Shown here in pieces: positions 41,565-59,850 of a stretch of 64,000 nucleotides of DNA. The stretch comes from Nymphaea colorata. Lineage: Eukaryota > Streptophyta > Magnoliopsida > Nymphaeales > Nymphaeaceae. The notes beneath the pieces were generated by a model. The model worked only from the letters and a program-made list of their open reading frames with translations, was not told the DNA's origin and did not search any database. Numbering within the stretch: position 1 is the stretch's first letter; the number at the start of each line of letters is the position of its first letter. The translations under genes and the position numbers were made by a program. Location of the stretch: contig NC_045138.2 of the NCBI RefSeq assembly GCF_008831285.2, positions 34,342,769-34,406,768 on the forward strand, read 5' to 3'.

Positions 41565-44500
41565 CAGCGGAGATCAATCGTTATGTAATTTCAACTGTTA
41601 ACAGCTAAAACCCAAGAAATCCAAGCTTCGTGCGAAACTTCCCCGCAACTTTTTGAGACGATGAAGATGAGTCGATGTTTCATTTTTGGTGGAGTTGAGG
41701 GAGGAAGATGTTGGCGAGAGTAGTAGCGGGGAAGACGTAGGTCTGCCTCTGGTGGCGCCAAGTGCTATCTTCTGGCGTCTAAATTAAGGACCAAAATCCG
41801 CAAATAAAGGGCTGGGAGAGAGCTCCAGCTTTTCAACTCGACCTGGCTTTATTATTTTGGAGGTTTAAGATGCATTCAACCAGATTCATGAGTGACAGTG
41901 ACGGAAGGTTGGAGTTACTTAAGTACTTGAAGGAACTGGACTTGAGAGTTGGCTGAGAGTCCAACCCTTTCACGTCCCAAGGCAGTGAAGATCGCAGGAC
42001 AAAGTGGAAGTGGCGGTGGGAAAAATTGTGCAGCGTCAGATTTGGGGACTGGGCTCCACTTTGCTTGTTCGATAACAATAGCTAGCTGGAAAGGAAAGTA
42101 TTCAAATCCAAGAGTACAGAGAGTGATGAGGATGGTAATGGAGATCGTTAATGGCAATTGGTTAATTGGAATTAGAAAATTGTAGGAGGCAGCGACAGCG
42201 TGCCCGGTGGAGGATTCCCGACGTGGAAGGGAGGTGAGCAGACGCAGTTTGTGCTTAGTTTCGATCATCTCCACTCGTTATTATAGCAACTCTGTAGCCT
42301 TGATTTTTAGTAACGTGATCGGATGAGATATTAATTAGAAATCGCTTAATCTGCAGGTGATTTTGGATGAGAAAACCAAAGATGATGGATCGTCCATCTT
42401 AATACAACACACCCCAACGTACTTTATTAGCTACTTGGTGACGATCAAATGTAGGGAAAGGCAAGCACTGCCAGCTTCACAATCCAACCTGTCCGATATT
42501 TGTCTAAAGTTTTGGTGACTATATAATAATCGCATAGTTTTGGATGTATGATGTGTTTCGGAACGCGTGGCTTTGCCATGTCCATTTGTATTGTAATTGT
42601 ATCAAAGGGGGAGAGGGAGAGAGAGATATCTGTTCAATTCCGGCAAAATATAGTGTATACATACAATAAAGATTGTTGACGAAATCTTAATCAATTGGAA
42701 AATATTCTAAGTTTGCTTAAATTTATAAAATGAAAAATGTAAATATACATGGGCCGATTCATGATATGTATGAGCGAGCTGGTATGTAATGACCGATACA
42801 CGGGTAAGCGGACGGATACTACTTTTGAACAACATTGGTTCACATTACTGGAAATGTTGATCATGTTATATTCTGATGCTAATGCTGGACTAGAAGGATA
42901 TTCCTTCCAAGTTAGAGATAGATAAATTAAGCATCATGTCACCAGATCTGGCGTTTGGAATCCTCGGACGCACGTGAAGCCCACCTCTTTTTTTTTTATT
43001 ATTATCCATCATGTCACCATTATATATATATATATCAACGACCCATTTTCTGATCATGATTGGCTACTTGTTTAATTAACAAGTGCAAATGAATTGCTAT
43101 AAGCTGCAAGTTTGCATTGGAGATCGCTGTAAGCATGCTGGAAGAAAGTACAGCCATCCTTTCAAGTTTAGATTGAAAAGATTTTGTAGAAGCAATGCGG
43201 TCTGCTTGCATCGCTGTTTAATTAAGTCCAGCAAGTACGACCCATATTTAATTTTCGATATTTTAATGAACTCTGGCTGGTCTTATTTTCACCGAGCACA
43301 TGGTTGCCGTCTTGTAAGCAGCCAACTCCAGAAAACAAGGTTGCCCAAAGAAAATTTAAAAAAAAAAAAAAAGCCTTTTCGTAAAAGGGAAAAATTATAT
43401 GCGTCAGAATTTTTATTAATTTAAATGTTTAATAAGATAGAGACTTGATTTCTATATCTACGACTTGGATGCCGATCCCCTTTCGGTGCATCATATTGGG
43501 GTAAAATAGAATTTCAGTGGAAGGACCTATCGTCATTCAGAGAAAGGCTTTTGTTGTCTTTGAATTAGAAGGGCTCGGGTCGGGTTAACTGCTTATACAA
43601 CAACAAACAAGTTGATGACATGAGGCGGGCGGCGAAGTTTAGTTAAGTGGACTCAGAGTAAGGGGCAGGGGGCCGAGCGTCCCTAAAATCGATGTGTGAG
43701 AGCCAAGGAAGAAGCGCTATTAAAAGCATCAAAGTAAGTACAAGTTATTAATAAGACTGCTTCACGTGATTGTGATGCACTTGACCTATTTGACGAGTTC
43801 TTTCAAAATCATGTGACGGTCCAAAACTTCTTTAGCTCGTTATCCATGTGTCTCTTATTAGATTCTCATGACAAAGAAGCTTGTTGTCAAAACAAAAATA
43901 AAATGGGAAAGAGCATGAATGTTTCTAATAAGTTGTGGTAAACCGGCCCAGCTCCTTAGAAGAGAACCACGATCCAATTAGCTATTTTGTTTGCAATTAG
44001 TTGTTCGCCTCAACTTAGCCATCTTAATTAATTATTTTATGGTAAGCCAACAGTACTGACCTGGTATAAGTTCATAGATGTATATAGTTTAGAACTCAAG
44101 GGAATAATAATATTTTCTTAACTAGTCGTATTATGGATGCCTCTACCGAGTTCTTGAAAGCGACATCTTCTTCATCTTTCAATAAAATTTTAAACTAGGA
44201 TGGAAATTGCAACGAACATAATCTCAACTAGAAAAAGGGTTGTAACTGCGAAAACTTGTTCTTCGCCACTAGCTGCCTGTCGTCAGTCTTTAAATAGCAA
44301 GGCAAGGCAGGTGCCATGAGAGCCCGGACGGAGATTCCAGTGTCTCGGGGTCACCATTAGATACACTTTTGTTTTCTCTATCCATTCATAACCTTTTAAT
44401 TGGTATAGGTTGAATTAAAGTTTCTAAATTTTGAGTAAGGTCGAAATATCATTTTTCAAAATTTTATATAGAATAAGTGAAATTTTTTAAAATTTATTTG

Positions 44501-44834
44501 TAAATTTTTAAAATAATTTTTTTGAGGTGGGGCCAGGGCCCAAGTGAACCTACCTTCTCCATATTTGTGGATGTGGTTCACATATATTATTTGGTTCTTC
44601 TCATCCTTCACTTATTTGTAAGCAGTTTGTCAGTTACGTGACTCATGCATATACCATGCGAGTTTTTTGTTTGTACAAGTAATTAAGAAATTAGGCAATG
44701 CATAGAAAGTACAGGCCTATATGCTAAAATGCATACACGAATAAAGTCCCTTCTACCAAGATATGACATGGAAATGTGCTTGAAAAGAAAGGAAAATTAA
44801 AATTTTAACATTAAGAAAAAAAGATGACAGGTCA

Positions 44835-45030
44835 TTACTTCTATAATTTGCAAATCTGGACCGTCCGCTTATTTTTAAGATAAATATCACAAGTGACAGT
44901 TGTTTCCTTCTTATGCCAAGTTTGAATATTGCATAGATTGTGCTACATGGTTCTACATTCACATGGATGTACATTCGCCCTACAATCGGATAAGGAAGTC
45001 AAAGCTCTTAATTTCAAGCTTACATTTTTA
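44835..45030 (+). repeat. Dispersed repeat pair, copy 2 (partner 36615-36790)
   Basis: Same order of words as copy 1 with a longer middle part. Confidence 0.6.
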
Positions 45031-45250
45031 ATTCCATTTCAAAGCTTAAATTAAACCTTGTATTTCTGGTGACCAAGGAGCTCCAAGTTTTTCACACAGT
45101 TTTTTTTTTTTTAATGCTTAACAACTTGAACAAATATATATATATATATATATATATAAACCATGACTCTGTTTATTATTTTATTTTATTTTGTTGCCCT
45201 CATTTCTCCCCGGCTCATTTCCTTCTTCCCTCGCTCCCTCCCTCTTGCTA

Positions 45251-45365
45251 GTTGCTACCATGGCCATAGGCCACCGCCGGCCATTCTTGCGGGACGGCAG
45301 AGGGCCGGCGCGCCTGCCATCATCGGGGAATGGCACCGGCGGAGGCCTTATGGCCATGGTAGCAA
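45251..45365. repeat. Imperfect inverted repeat with 40-bp arms in a GC-rich island
   Basis: TTGCTACCATGGCCATA at the left arm (from about 45252) faces its reverse complement TATGGCCATGGTAGCAA at 45349-45365; pairing continues inward through CCGCCGG and CCATTC with small bulges. The GC-rich stretch 45180-45640 around it is open in several frames on both strands, as GC-rich DNA often is, and I see no protein family. Confidence 0.6.
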
Positions 45366-46616
45366 AAGGGGAGGGAGGGACATTGTGGGTTCCACCCATC
45401 ACCACCGTTGCCACCCGACGCCTCGTCCAAGGAGTTGGGGAAGAAAATGCAGCAGCCACAAGCCACCTTCCCCAATGGTGGCAGGACCGCTGGACTTCCA
45501 CCATTTCGGCAGAGGTCCGCGGGCTCGCCGGTGTTGGAGAAGGTCACCGGCGGCTGCTGTGTTGGAGGAGTTGGGGGAGGGAGGTGAGGAAGGAAAGGAG
45601 GGAGAGTTGAGAAGAGGAAGGCGGGATCAGTGAGAAAGAAAGGAGAAAAAAATATTAAAAATGAAACATAACCAAAGTCATTAGACCTTTTAACTGCCTA
45701 TTTGACAAAAAAAAAAAAAAAAAAAAAAAAGAGTATGGTTCAGTTCATATTATATATATAGCTGATTTAAGTTGGGAAGTAAAAAGGAGGCAACTCGTTT
45801 CCTTAGGAGAAAAGTATATCATCTTCATCATTCCTTTCATCCGTTTCCTTCATTTTATTCTCTTGTTGGGCATCAAACATGTCATTGCAAACGTAGAACC
45901 TGTTTTGGCCCTTCGTTTTTCTTCTCCTAGTCGTGATCAGAGAAGCAAACGAGTTGTTGGAAATTTTTAGTTTGCGTTCAAGATTGACCTTAAAAGTGGT
46001 CGGGAGCCAGCCAAGGGGACATCATGATCATGGTAGATGCCAAAGACAAATTCAGATGCATATTAATGCCGTTGCCTTCAATCCCATAGACGGAAATGGC
46101 AATAAAAGTTTCACCGTTTTTAGGAGAATAGATGGAGGCATAACCAAGGTGTTGAAAAGAAGCTGCCTATTCATAGAAAGTGTGTACGCTTAAGAAAGGA
46201 CCTGATGGAAGGTTCCCAAGAAGAAATTATGGAAAATCAAAGCTGAGAAAAGATTCGCAGGAACAAACAATTTATTCAAATTGATGACATCTATCTGGCA
46301 AAGCGGTTTCTTCCTCTCACTGAACACTAGACGTCATCTCCATCGAGCAAACAGAACGGGAAGTGGTAAATGGATTTGATGTATTTTTTATGGATTTCTA
46401 AAAAGGAGTTATTTTTCTCTACTACAATATTATTGCCTGCTTTTTCGCTTTTTTCTTTAGTAACGAGAACAACTTTCGTGATATCTGTTTCAGAATTTGA
46501 ATCAACTCAGCAGTTATTATCTAGGAAATGGATGGTCAGTTGGCTAAATATGCAGATTATAAATGAGTTGTAACGTATATATATAGCGTTACAAAATTAA
46601 AGGTTTAAGGGGATTA

Positions 46617-47710
46617 GCACAAAATTATGGGACAAACTATATCTAATAAAAAACATACTAAAACTATAAAAATTTCAAATCCGAAATGCTACAAAAATTA
46701 CACCAAGATCATATAAGAAATAACACGGACAAAACAAAGAACAAAAACCACAAAATAGCACCACAATCCCAACAAAACCTACACAATCAGATCACGAAAT
46801 TATCGCAAAATAACACAAGTAAGCATTTGGGAAAACTTAAAGTACAGGTTATAGAAGACATAAAATTTTCGTAAAGACCACTCCTAAACTGTACATTGCA
46901 GCACATGCAGATTGTTCAATGGATGAAAAAGAGTGACAAACTGCTATGAAACTTTAGCTGCGATAGAATCCTACGACAATAAAAAAGTAAGATTTCAAAG
47001 AAGATTGTAAATCCATCCATCTTAATTATTGATTAGAAGGCATAAAAGTAAGACATGACACATGATACTCATTGCTCAATGTAACAACCATAGATAAGAA
47101 TACTGACCTGTATCCCCAATGATTATGTACTTGAATAAGTATGCGTAAGACATTATCAATCAACACTTTTCAGGCTCTCAACTTACAAAAAACCTAACTA
47201 TGCATAAACATACTAAAACTATAAAAACTCCAAATCCGCAATGCCACAAAAATTGAACCAAGATCAGATAAGAAATAACACAACAGAACAAAGAACAAAA
47301 ACTACAAAATAGCACCATGATCCCAACAAAACCTACACAAAAAGAGTTTGAAATTATCGCAAAACAACACAAGTAAGCATTTGGGAAACTTAGAGTACGG
47401 TTATAGAAGACATAAAATTTCTGTAAAGACCACTCTTAAACTGCACATTGCAGCACTGCAGATTGTTCAATGGATGACAAAAAGTGACAAACTGCTATGA
47501 AACTTCAGCTGCGATAGAATACTAACGATAATAAAAAGTAAGATTTCAAAGAAGATTGTAAATTCATTTACCTTAATTATTGATTTGAAGGCAAAAAATA
47601 AGACAAGACACATGATATTCATGGGTCAATGTAACAACAATAGAAAAGTACACTGACCTATATCCCCAATGATTATGTACTTGAATAAGTATGAGTAAGA
47701 CATTATTAAC
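46617..47710 (-). repeat. Two-unit array of Rab2 exon 1 with flanking intron and leader
   Basis: Two units of about 550 bp resemble 55520-56100 of the Rab2 gene: the 5' part of intron 1, coding exon 1 and the leader. Exon 1 copies lie at 47108-47153 (encoding MSYAYLFKYIIIGDT, same as the active exon, donor intact) and 47658-47703 (A to S at residue 4 and T to I at residue 15). The piece reading ATGGGACAAACTATATC sits at the left end here (46627) but at the right end of the source block (56080), so the copy is rearranged. Same strand as the gene, starting about 1.5 kb past its stop codon. No exons 2-6 follow. Probably a dead partial duplication. Confidence 0.85.
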
Positions 47711-47927
47711 GTAATAAGCTTCCACCGGTCGACTTCTGATTACTAATTTTCAAAGCGAGCCTTTTCTGAATTTCCACATCAATATCCTACCTCTTTGGAC
47801 CTCAATATGCATCTGTCCATTCATCGTCAACCTTTAGTTAGCCCAACTTGGCGGCTGGACGGTTTATTTTACTTTTTTTTTTAATATGGACATTATTTGA
47901 ACAAAAGAAAAACCCACACTCACTCAG

Positions 47928-47930
<3 letters not shown>

Positions 47931-47971
<41 letters not shown>
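47931..47971. repeat. (CT)n microsatellite
   Basis: About 20 uninterrupted CT dinucleotides. Confidence 0.95.
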
Positions 47972-47975
<4 letters not shown>

Positions 47976-48733
47976 GTTTTTATTCAACACATGACTTTTA
48001 GTTTATCATTTCCCGTTTTTCTTTTATTTTGGTTGAAAAAGAGCGTTGGGAAGTCAACCATAACATGGAGTCTGCATTGATTTTCATTTCAATTATTATT
48101 TGCAATAATAACGTACAAAACAATATGCAGATAACCAAACTCCCGTCTTCCGCATCAAATATTACAATTTTTTTCAACTTCTCAGGCTTTAATGGGCACG
48201 TTCTAAAACAGGGTATATGATCTCATTTTAAAATCTCATTAAAGAATAGTCTTCCCTTTTTGGTGTGATGTAGGCTGACAGCAGGAACTGACTGACCAAA
48301 TCGAGTGCAGATCTGAATGAACCCCGTTGTTGATGGAGATCAAGAATTAAGATCTACGCAAAGACCCAAATAATACCGGCTGGCGGTGCATGAGGATCAT
48401 ATACGAAGCTAAACACATTGAGAGGCGGTTTCTAATTGAAAACGGTTTGAAAACCTCCATCCGGTTTTCTGAACCATTTGCAGCATCACACGAACAAGAC
48501 GAGATAGTGCGAGTTCCTTGGGAGCCAGAGAAGTACCAATCTAACCATACGAATTTGTCATCAAGTTATGCCTGGCATACCAGAGATGCCCTAAGCTGCT
48601 GGTGGTATGAAATAAGAGCTGGTACAGGAAGAAAGAAGATATGCCGAACTTAAAGCAGTGGGAAGGCAATGAAGAAAATGGAACAGGTGGTTTCCTGTTT
48701 CACCATATATGTTCTGTGCTCATGCCATCCAAC

Positions 48734-48854
48734 CGGAGCGCCCAGGTGGACGCAGGATTTTTTTTTTTACATTGAAAAAATCAAATTTTTTTAGATTGGC
48801 CCGACCTGCGAATCATCTTGGCCTGACCGTAGAAAAAATCCTAGCTCCGCCCTG
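48734..48854. mobile_element. Short hAT-like MITE with 8-bp target duplication
   Basis: The right end, read in reverse, is CAGGGCGGAGCTAGGATTTTT, shortened here as CAGGGCGGAGCTAGGATT, a common plant hAT terminus. The left part contains CAGG-TGGACGCAGGATTTTT-like sequence. CATCCAAC flanks both sides (48726-48733 and 48855-48862). The left end has about nine extra bases before the CAGG, so it is degenerate. Confidence 0.5.
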
Positions 48855-49159
48855 CATCCAACAAAATTACGTCAAATAAAAAGTAAGACACATGATAGGC
48901 TGCACTTGTGGGAACCAAGAAAAGGACTTAAGACATGGCTTTATTTATAAGAGGAAGCGAAAGAACGACACAATGACAAAGTCGGAACATACATACAATT
49001 GAATATAAGGAACTCTCATTCACAGAATGTACAAACAAACAGAAACAAGGATGGTTCACAAGTCATCATGACAGGGTTTGACGTCCGAGGGGATTGAGTT
49101 TAGATGTAGAATCACACAAGCACGAAAAGCTGAATATTCAATCTGCGGCCACCTTATTC

Positions 49160-55875
<6,716 letters not shown>

Positions 55876-56600
55876 TATCAATCAACACTTTTCAGGCTCC
55901 CAACTTACAAAAAAACCTGCCCATGCATAAACATACTAAAACTATAAAAATTCCAAATCCACAATGCTACAAAAAATTGCACCAAGATCAAATAAGAAAT
56001 AACATAGACAAAACAAAGAACAAAAACTACAAAATAGCACCACGATCCCAACAAAACCTACACAAAAAAACACAAAATTATGGGACAAACTATATCTAAT
56101 CAAAAGCAACCTCCATCAACTCACAAAAGAAAGGACAACAGGAATTCCTAAATCGAAAACCTAAACACAGATACCCCCTCCCTTCCCCCAAAAAGAGAAA
56201 ACAAGAAAAATAAAAGAAAAAAGAGAAGAATAGGGTCGGGAGCATGAGAGGACAAACAAAAAGGAGACGCAATTGGGACAAAGACAAGAAGAAGAGGAAG
56301 AAGAAGCGGCAGAAAGGAAGACAGATCCAACAGTAACTATCAATCTGGAGATACACCCATCGGAAAAGGGAGATCCCCCACAGTCCAGCCACAAACAGAG
56401 AAAGCGAGATACCCGAGAAGAAGATCGCTGCCGGAGATGGAGAGATCGCCACCGAACCTAGGGCACCGAGAGGGAAGAGAGAGAGAGAGAGAGAGAGGAA
56501 GCCGGTAAACCCGTTAAGGCCGAGAAATGATAATCAATCTCCAAAAAGACCATCAAACCCCCGGGTTTATAAGACTCCATCCCTTGCTCGGGTAAAACGC
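55876..56600 (-). promoter_or_regulatory. Rab2 leader and probable core promoter
   Basis: Reading the - strand, CTTATAAAC at 56565-56573 is a plausible TATA box, followed by a CT-rich stretch (complement of the GA run at 56477-56499) and by pyrimidine-rich leader sequence down to the ATG at 55875. The leader would be near 650 nt unless an intron is removed; I could not place one with confidence. Short open frames in this stretch on both strands look like chance. Confidence 0.45.
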
Positions 56601-56648
56601 ACAAGAGTCGGGGTTTTACCGTCACTCAAAATCTATACAAATTTTACT

Positions 56649-56699
56649 TAGGGTTTAGGGGGTTTAGGGTTAGGATTTACGGTTAGGGTTTAGGGTTAT
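56649..56699. repeat. Interstitial telomere-like TTTAGGG repeats
   Basis: About six TTTAGGG or near-TTTAGGG units on the + strand, with slips. The complement (AAACCCTAA) is the plant telo-box. It lies about 80 bp upstream of the Rab2 TATA candidate. Confidence 0.8.
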
Positions 56700-56847
56700 A
56701 ATGATGCATGTTGGCCCTGACAATTTGGAGAGATTCTCGAGTAGAGGTATGATTGCCCTGAACAATTTCTGAACAACAGAAGGAAATCGCTGCTGCTCGG
56801 CCATTTTCTTTTCATGGTAGACCTGCAAGAACATGCATCATTATAAC
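56695..56847. repeat. Small element bounded by an 18-bp perfect inverted repeat
   Basis: GTTATAATGATGCATGTT at 56695-56712 faces its exact reverse complement at 56830-56847. The 117 bp between them are open on the - strand in a frame that includes MAEQQRFPSVVQKLFRAI. No family is recognised. Confidence 0.6.
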
Positions 56848-58847
56848 TTCTTACAAGAAAGATAAATTCTAAAAAAGTCTGTAGCTTTTAACAGGCTATA
56901 AAGAATGAGAAAAAGGATATCATACAAAATATATCCAGACATTTGAATTTGGTGGATTATCATAATTAATAATCCCTTTCCATAAAAGAATTGGAGAACA
57001 TAACAATAATGAACTAAGGGTGAAGACAGACAAAGCTATTGATTTTATATCGTTATATCAAATGCTTTTCAGTGGAATGACAAATTCTTATGACTGGGGA
57101 AACGAGAAAGAAAAATTAGAATAGGCAAGAACCAAGAAGATGATAATAGGTAAAATATCAAATGCTCCAAAGTTCCTCCAGATTCCCAGAACCCTTGCAT
57201 ATTCTCCCACTCTCGTGTTTGGATCTATTCCAGTGTTGCTCGAGTATGTATATGTACATCTTCTTACATAATATATATTGTCTTACAGATAAATATAAAT
57301 GTTTCATCAAGTTTTAAAAATCCATACACGTATCAAATAAATATTTTTAGACCAGCAAACTGGTTCTTAGCCCTGCAAATGCATTGTGCTTATAACAAAT
57401 GCCAGCAAACTGGTTCATTAACAAATGCCAGCAAACTGGTTCTTTAGTCCTGAAAATGCATTGTGCTTATAACAGCAGGTTGTGATCTTCACATACGGCT
57501 TACCAAGAGAAGCTGAATATGCTCAAGAACAGTATCAATTTTTTTTTTACAGTTTTTCAGGCTGAAAGAAAAGTATTATAAAGGACCGATATGCGTTGAA
57601 GCAGTGCCATTCAAAATTTCAAACAAATTGATGATCCAATTGCTGTATCAGCTGACAAGTCGTACTGGCTAAAGATGAAACCGCCTTATTTTTGTCAATG
57701 ATTTAATTTAAAAATTACAAGTAGTACGTAAATATCCCCTGCTTCAGGGCTCAAGTTCTCAATTTATCAATACATTTTTTTGTTGTCAAAGTAGCCATCA
57801 CTGACATAGAACAAAAAGCTAAAAAGACTAATGACAACTGACAGGACCCAGGTTAAATAAGACAAAGTCACAAAACAGTTACAACAGACTTTGACATTAA
57901 CCAACTAACTGGATTTGCTCCACTGGAATAACAGGTAGAACCTAGCAGACCATAAGATGAGCATGCGCGTGAATCATTATTATCAAACAAACTACGATGC
58001 TATCATAACGGTAGGAAAATTAAAGTGGTAATAAACATCACTAAACAGCTGGGCGACCCATGTAAGATGGCAGAGGCATAATAAGATGCTTTCAAACAGA
58101 AATGACTCTAAAAGATCGCCGCACACGACAATAGGAAAACCTTCTGAAGCTCAACAAACCGATGCGTTTCGCAAAACAGATTGACGAGAAAACAAACGAC
58201 AAACCCAAATCCCAACGCCCTGCCAACACTAAGAAACAAGACCACCAGATCTACCATCCAAACAACAGATCAACGCATATAAAACCACATAAAACGCGTA
58301 TTCGTCGAGATCGAAGAGGAAAAAAAAATCAAGACAAAAACAACCGATGCTTTACACGAGAAGCAACTTAAAAAGGCAAGAATGAGGAAAGAAACCTCCC
58401 AGAAAACCAAGATCATGAGCTGCAGCAAGTCGAAATCGAACCGATCGATGAAGAGGAAAAAGAAAAAACAAAGAAATGGAGGAAAAAAAAACAGAGCGAA
58501 AAGCAGACAAAAGGTACCTCAAGGAGTACGAAATGAAACAAATGAAATGGAAGAACAAGTGGAACAGAGAGACAAAATGATACCTCAACGAGGTCTTCCC
58601 GGAGGGTTGCTTCCCTGTGCCCGTTCAGACTCTTCCCCACAAGAAAGGGGGAGAGGCGTCCACCCGTGACTTCTTTTTGGAAGGAGAAAGGAGGAAACCC
58701 TAAAGAAACTTCCCCACTTTGACTGCCACTTTTGCACTATTTTCGGGACTTCACCCCTCGACTTAACCGGATCGCATTTCTTCCCTTCACGTCGGTAGCC
58801 CGTTGGCACACTCCCCCAAAGGAGAAGGACGTCCCTGAGGGCCGAGA
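56848..58847. other. Region right of the Rab2 promoter, no supported gene
   Basis: AT-rich sequence with a local repeat of GCCAGCAAACTGGTTC (57351-57440). At 58590-58700 the - strand has a leader-like, GC-richer stretch followed by GAG|GTATCA, which could be the first exon of an unknown transcript. No coding region is convincing. Confidence 0.45.
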
Positions 58848-59850
58848 CTATGTCACCACAGTGCGGCGGTGCGGAAAGACTATTTATTGTTATTATTATT
58901 AATTTATAATAATAATATATATGACAAAATTATCTCTAAATCATAAAATTATTAAATATCAAAATCAAAATTACAATTTTTTCCTTTCCTTTCTTTCTTA
59001 ATAAGGAGGTTAGGTTCAGGGTCAGAGGGATGGGGCGAAGCGCTCCATTGTTCAGTAACGAGGGTTATTCCTATAACAATTTTGGTTTTGGGTAAGTCAA
59101 ATTGAATCATGATCCAAATCTAGACCCAAACTCTATCACTCGCCCGACGGTTCCCCTTCCTCTTCCTCGTCTTCCTCTCTAATCTCTATCTCCCTCTTCG
59201 TTGCCCTCTCAATCTCTCAGGTGAGCATCGAGAAGAGAGCGACGGTGCAACGCGGCAGCCATTTGGGTAACTAGGTCTTCCTCCCGTCCTCACCTCTCTT
59301 CCGCCCTCTCCCTTCTGTTTCCCCCTCGCTCGAGCCCTCTCTTCCTCCCGTCCTCACCTCTCTTTCCTCCCTCTCCCATCTGTTTCCCCCTCGCTCGAGC
59401 CCTCTCTTCCTCCCATCCTCGCCTCTCTTTCCTCCCTCTCCCATCTGTTTCCCCCTCGCTCGAGCCCTCTCTTCCTCCCGTCCTTACCTCTCTTTCCTCC
59501 CTCTCTCATCTGTTTCCCCCTCGCTTGAGCCCTCTCTTCCTCCCGTCCTCACCTCTCTTTCCTCCCTCTCTCATCTGTTTCCCCCTCGCTTGAGCCCTCT
59601 CTTCCTCCCATCCTCACCTCTCTTCCTCCCTTTCCCATCTGTTTCCCCCTCGCTCGAGCCCTCTCCTCCTCCCATCCTCACCTCTCTTCCTCCTTGCTCT
59701 CCCTCTCCCTTTCCCTCAAATCTTGTCCTTTTCTCCCCCAGGGTGCAATTTGGGTGCGTCATTCTCATCAGGTGCAGTTTGGGTGCGAATCTAGGTCGCA
59801 CCTTCGCGACGCGGGTGCTGGTCCAATTCTGCCGCACCCTGGTGACACAG
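58848..59850. mobile_element. TIR-flanked stretch related to the outer hAT element
   Basis: The left end is CTATGTCACCACAGTGCGGC; the right end in reverse complement is CTGTGTCACCAGGGTGCGGC. Both resemble the ends of the element at 52079-54029. The flanking 8 bp do not match (GGCCGAGA against CCATTAAT), so the two ends may belong to different or recombined insertions. Most of the interior is a minisatellite; no transposase is seen. Confidence 0.55.
59273..59700. repeat. 65-bp pyrimidine-rich minisatellite, about 6.5 units
   Basis: CCCTCTCTTCCTCCC recurs at 59335, 59400, 59465, 59530 and 59595, exactly 65 bp apart, then 64 bp later at 59659, each unit ending with CCCCCTCGCT(C/T)GAG. Open frames over it on both strands reflect the absence of purine-rich stop codons, not coding. 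Confidence 0.95.

Larger units (their letters stand above)
47711..49159. other. Region between the exon-1 array and the Rab2 stop codon
   Basis: Contains a (CT)n tract at 47931-47971, a small hAT-like MITE at 48734-48854 and the probable Rab2 3' UTR near the right end. An 87-codon open frame at 48390-48653 (+) matches no family I know. Confidence 0.55.

Noticed and set aside
45163-45633. Overlapping open frames on both strands of the GC-rich island
   Set aside because: Several frames are open at once, as expected from base composition; none resembles a known protein.
56096-56452. 118-codon open frame on the - strand upstream of Rab2
   Set aside because: Lies in the pyrimidine-rich leader of Rab2; Phe/Leu/Ser-rich composition follows from CT richness.
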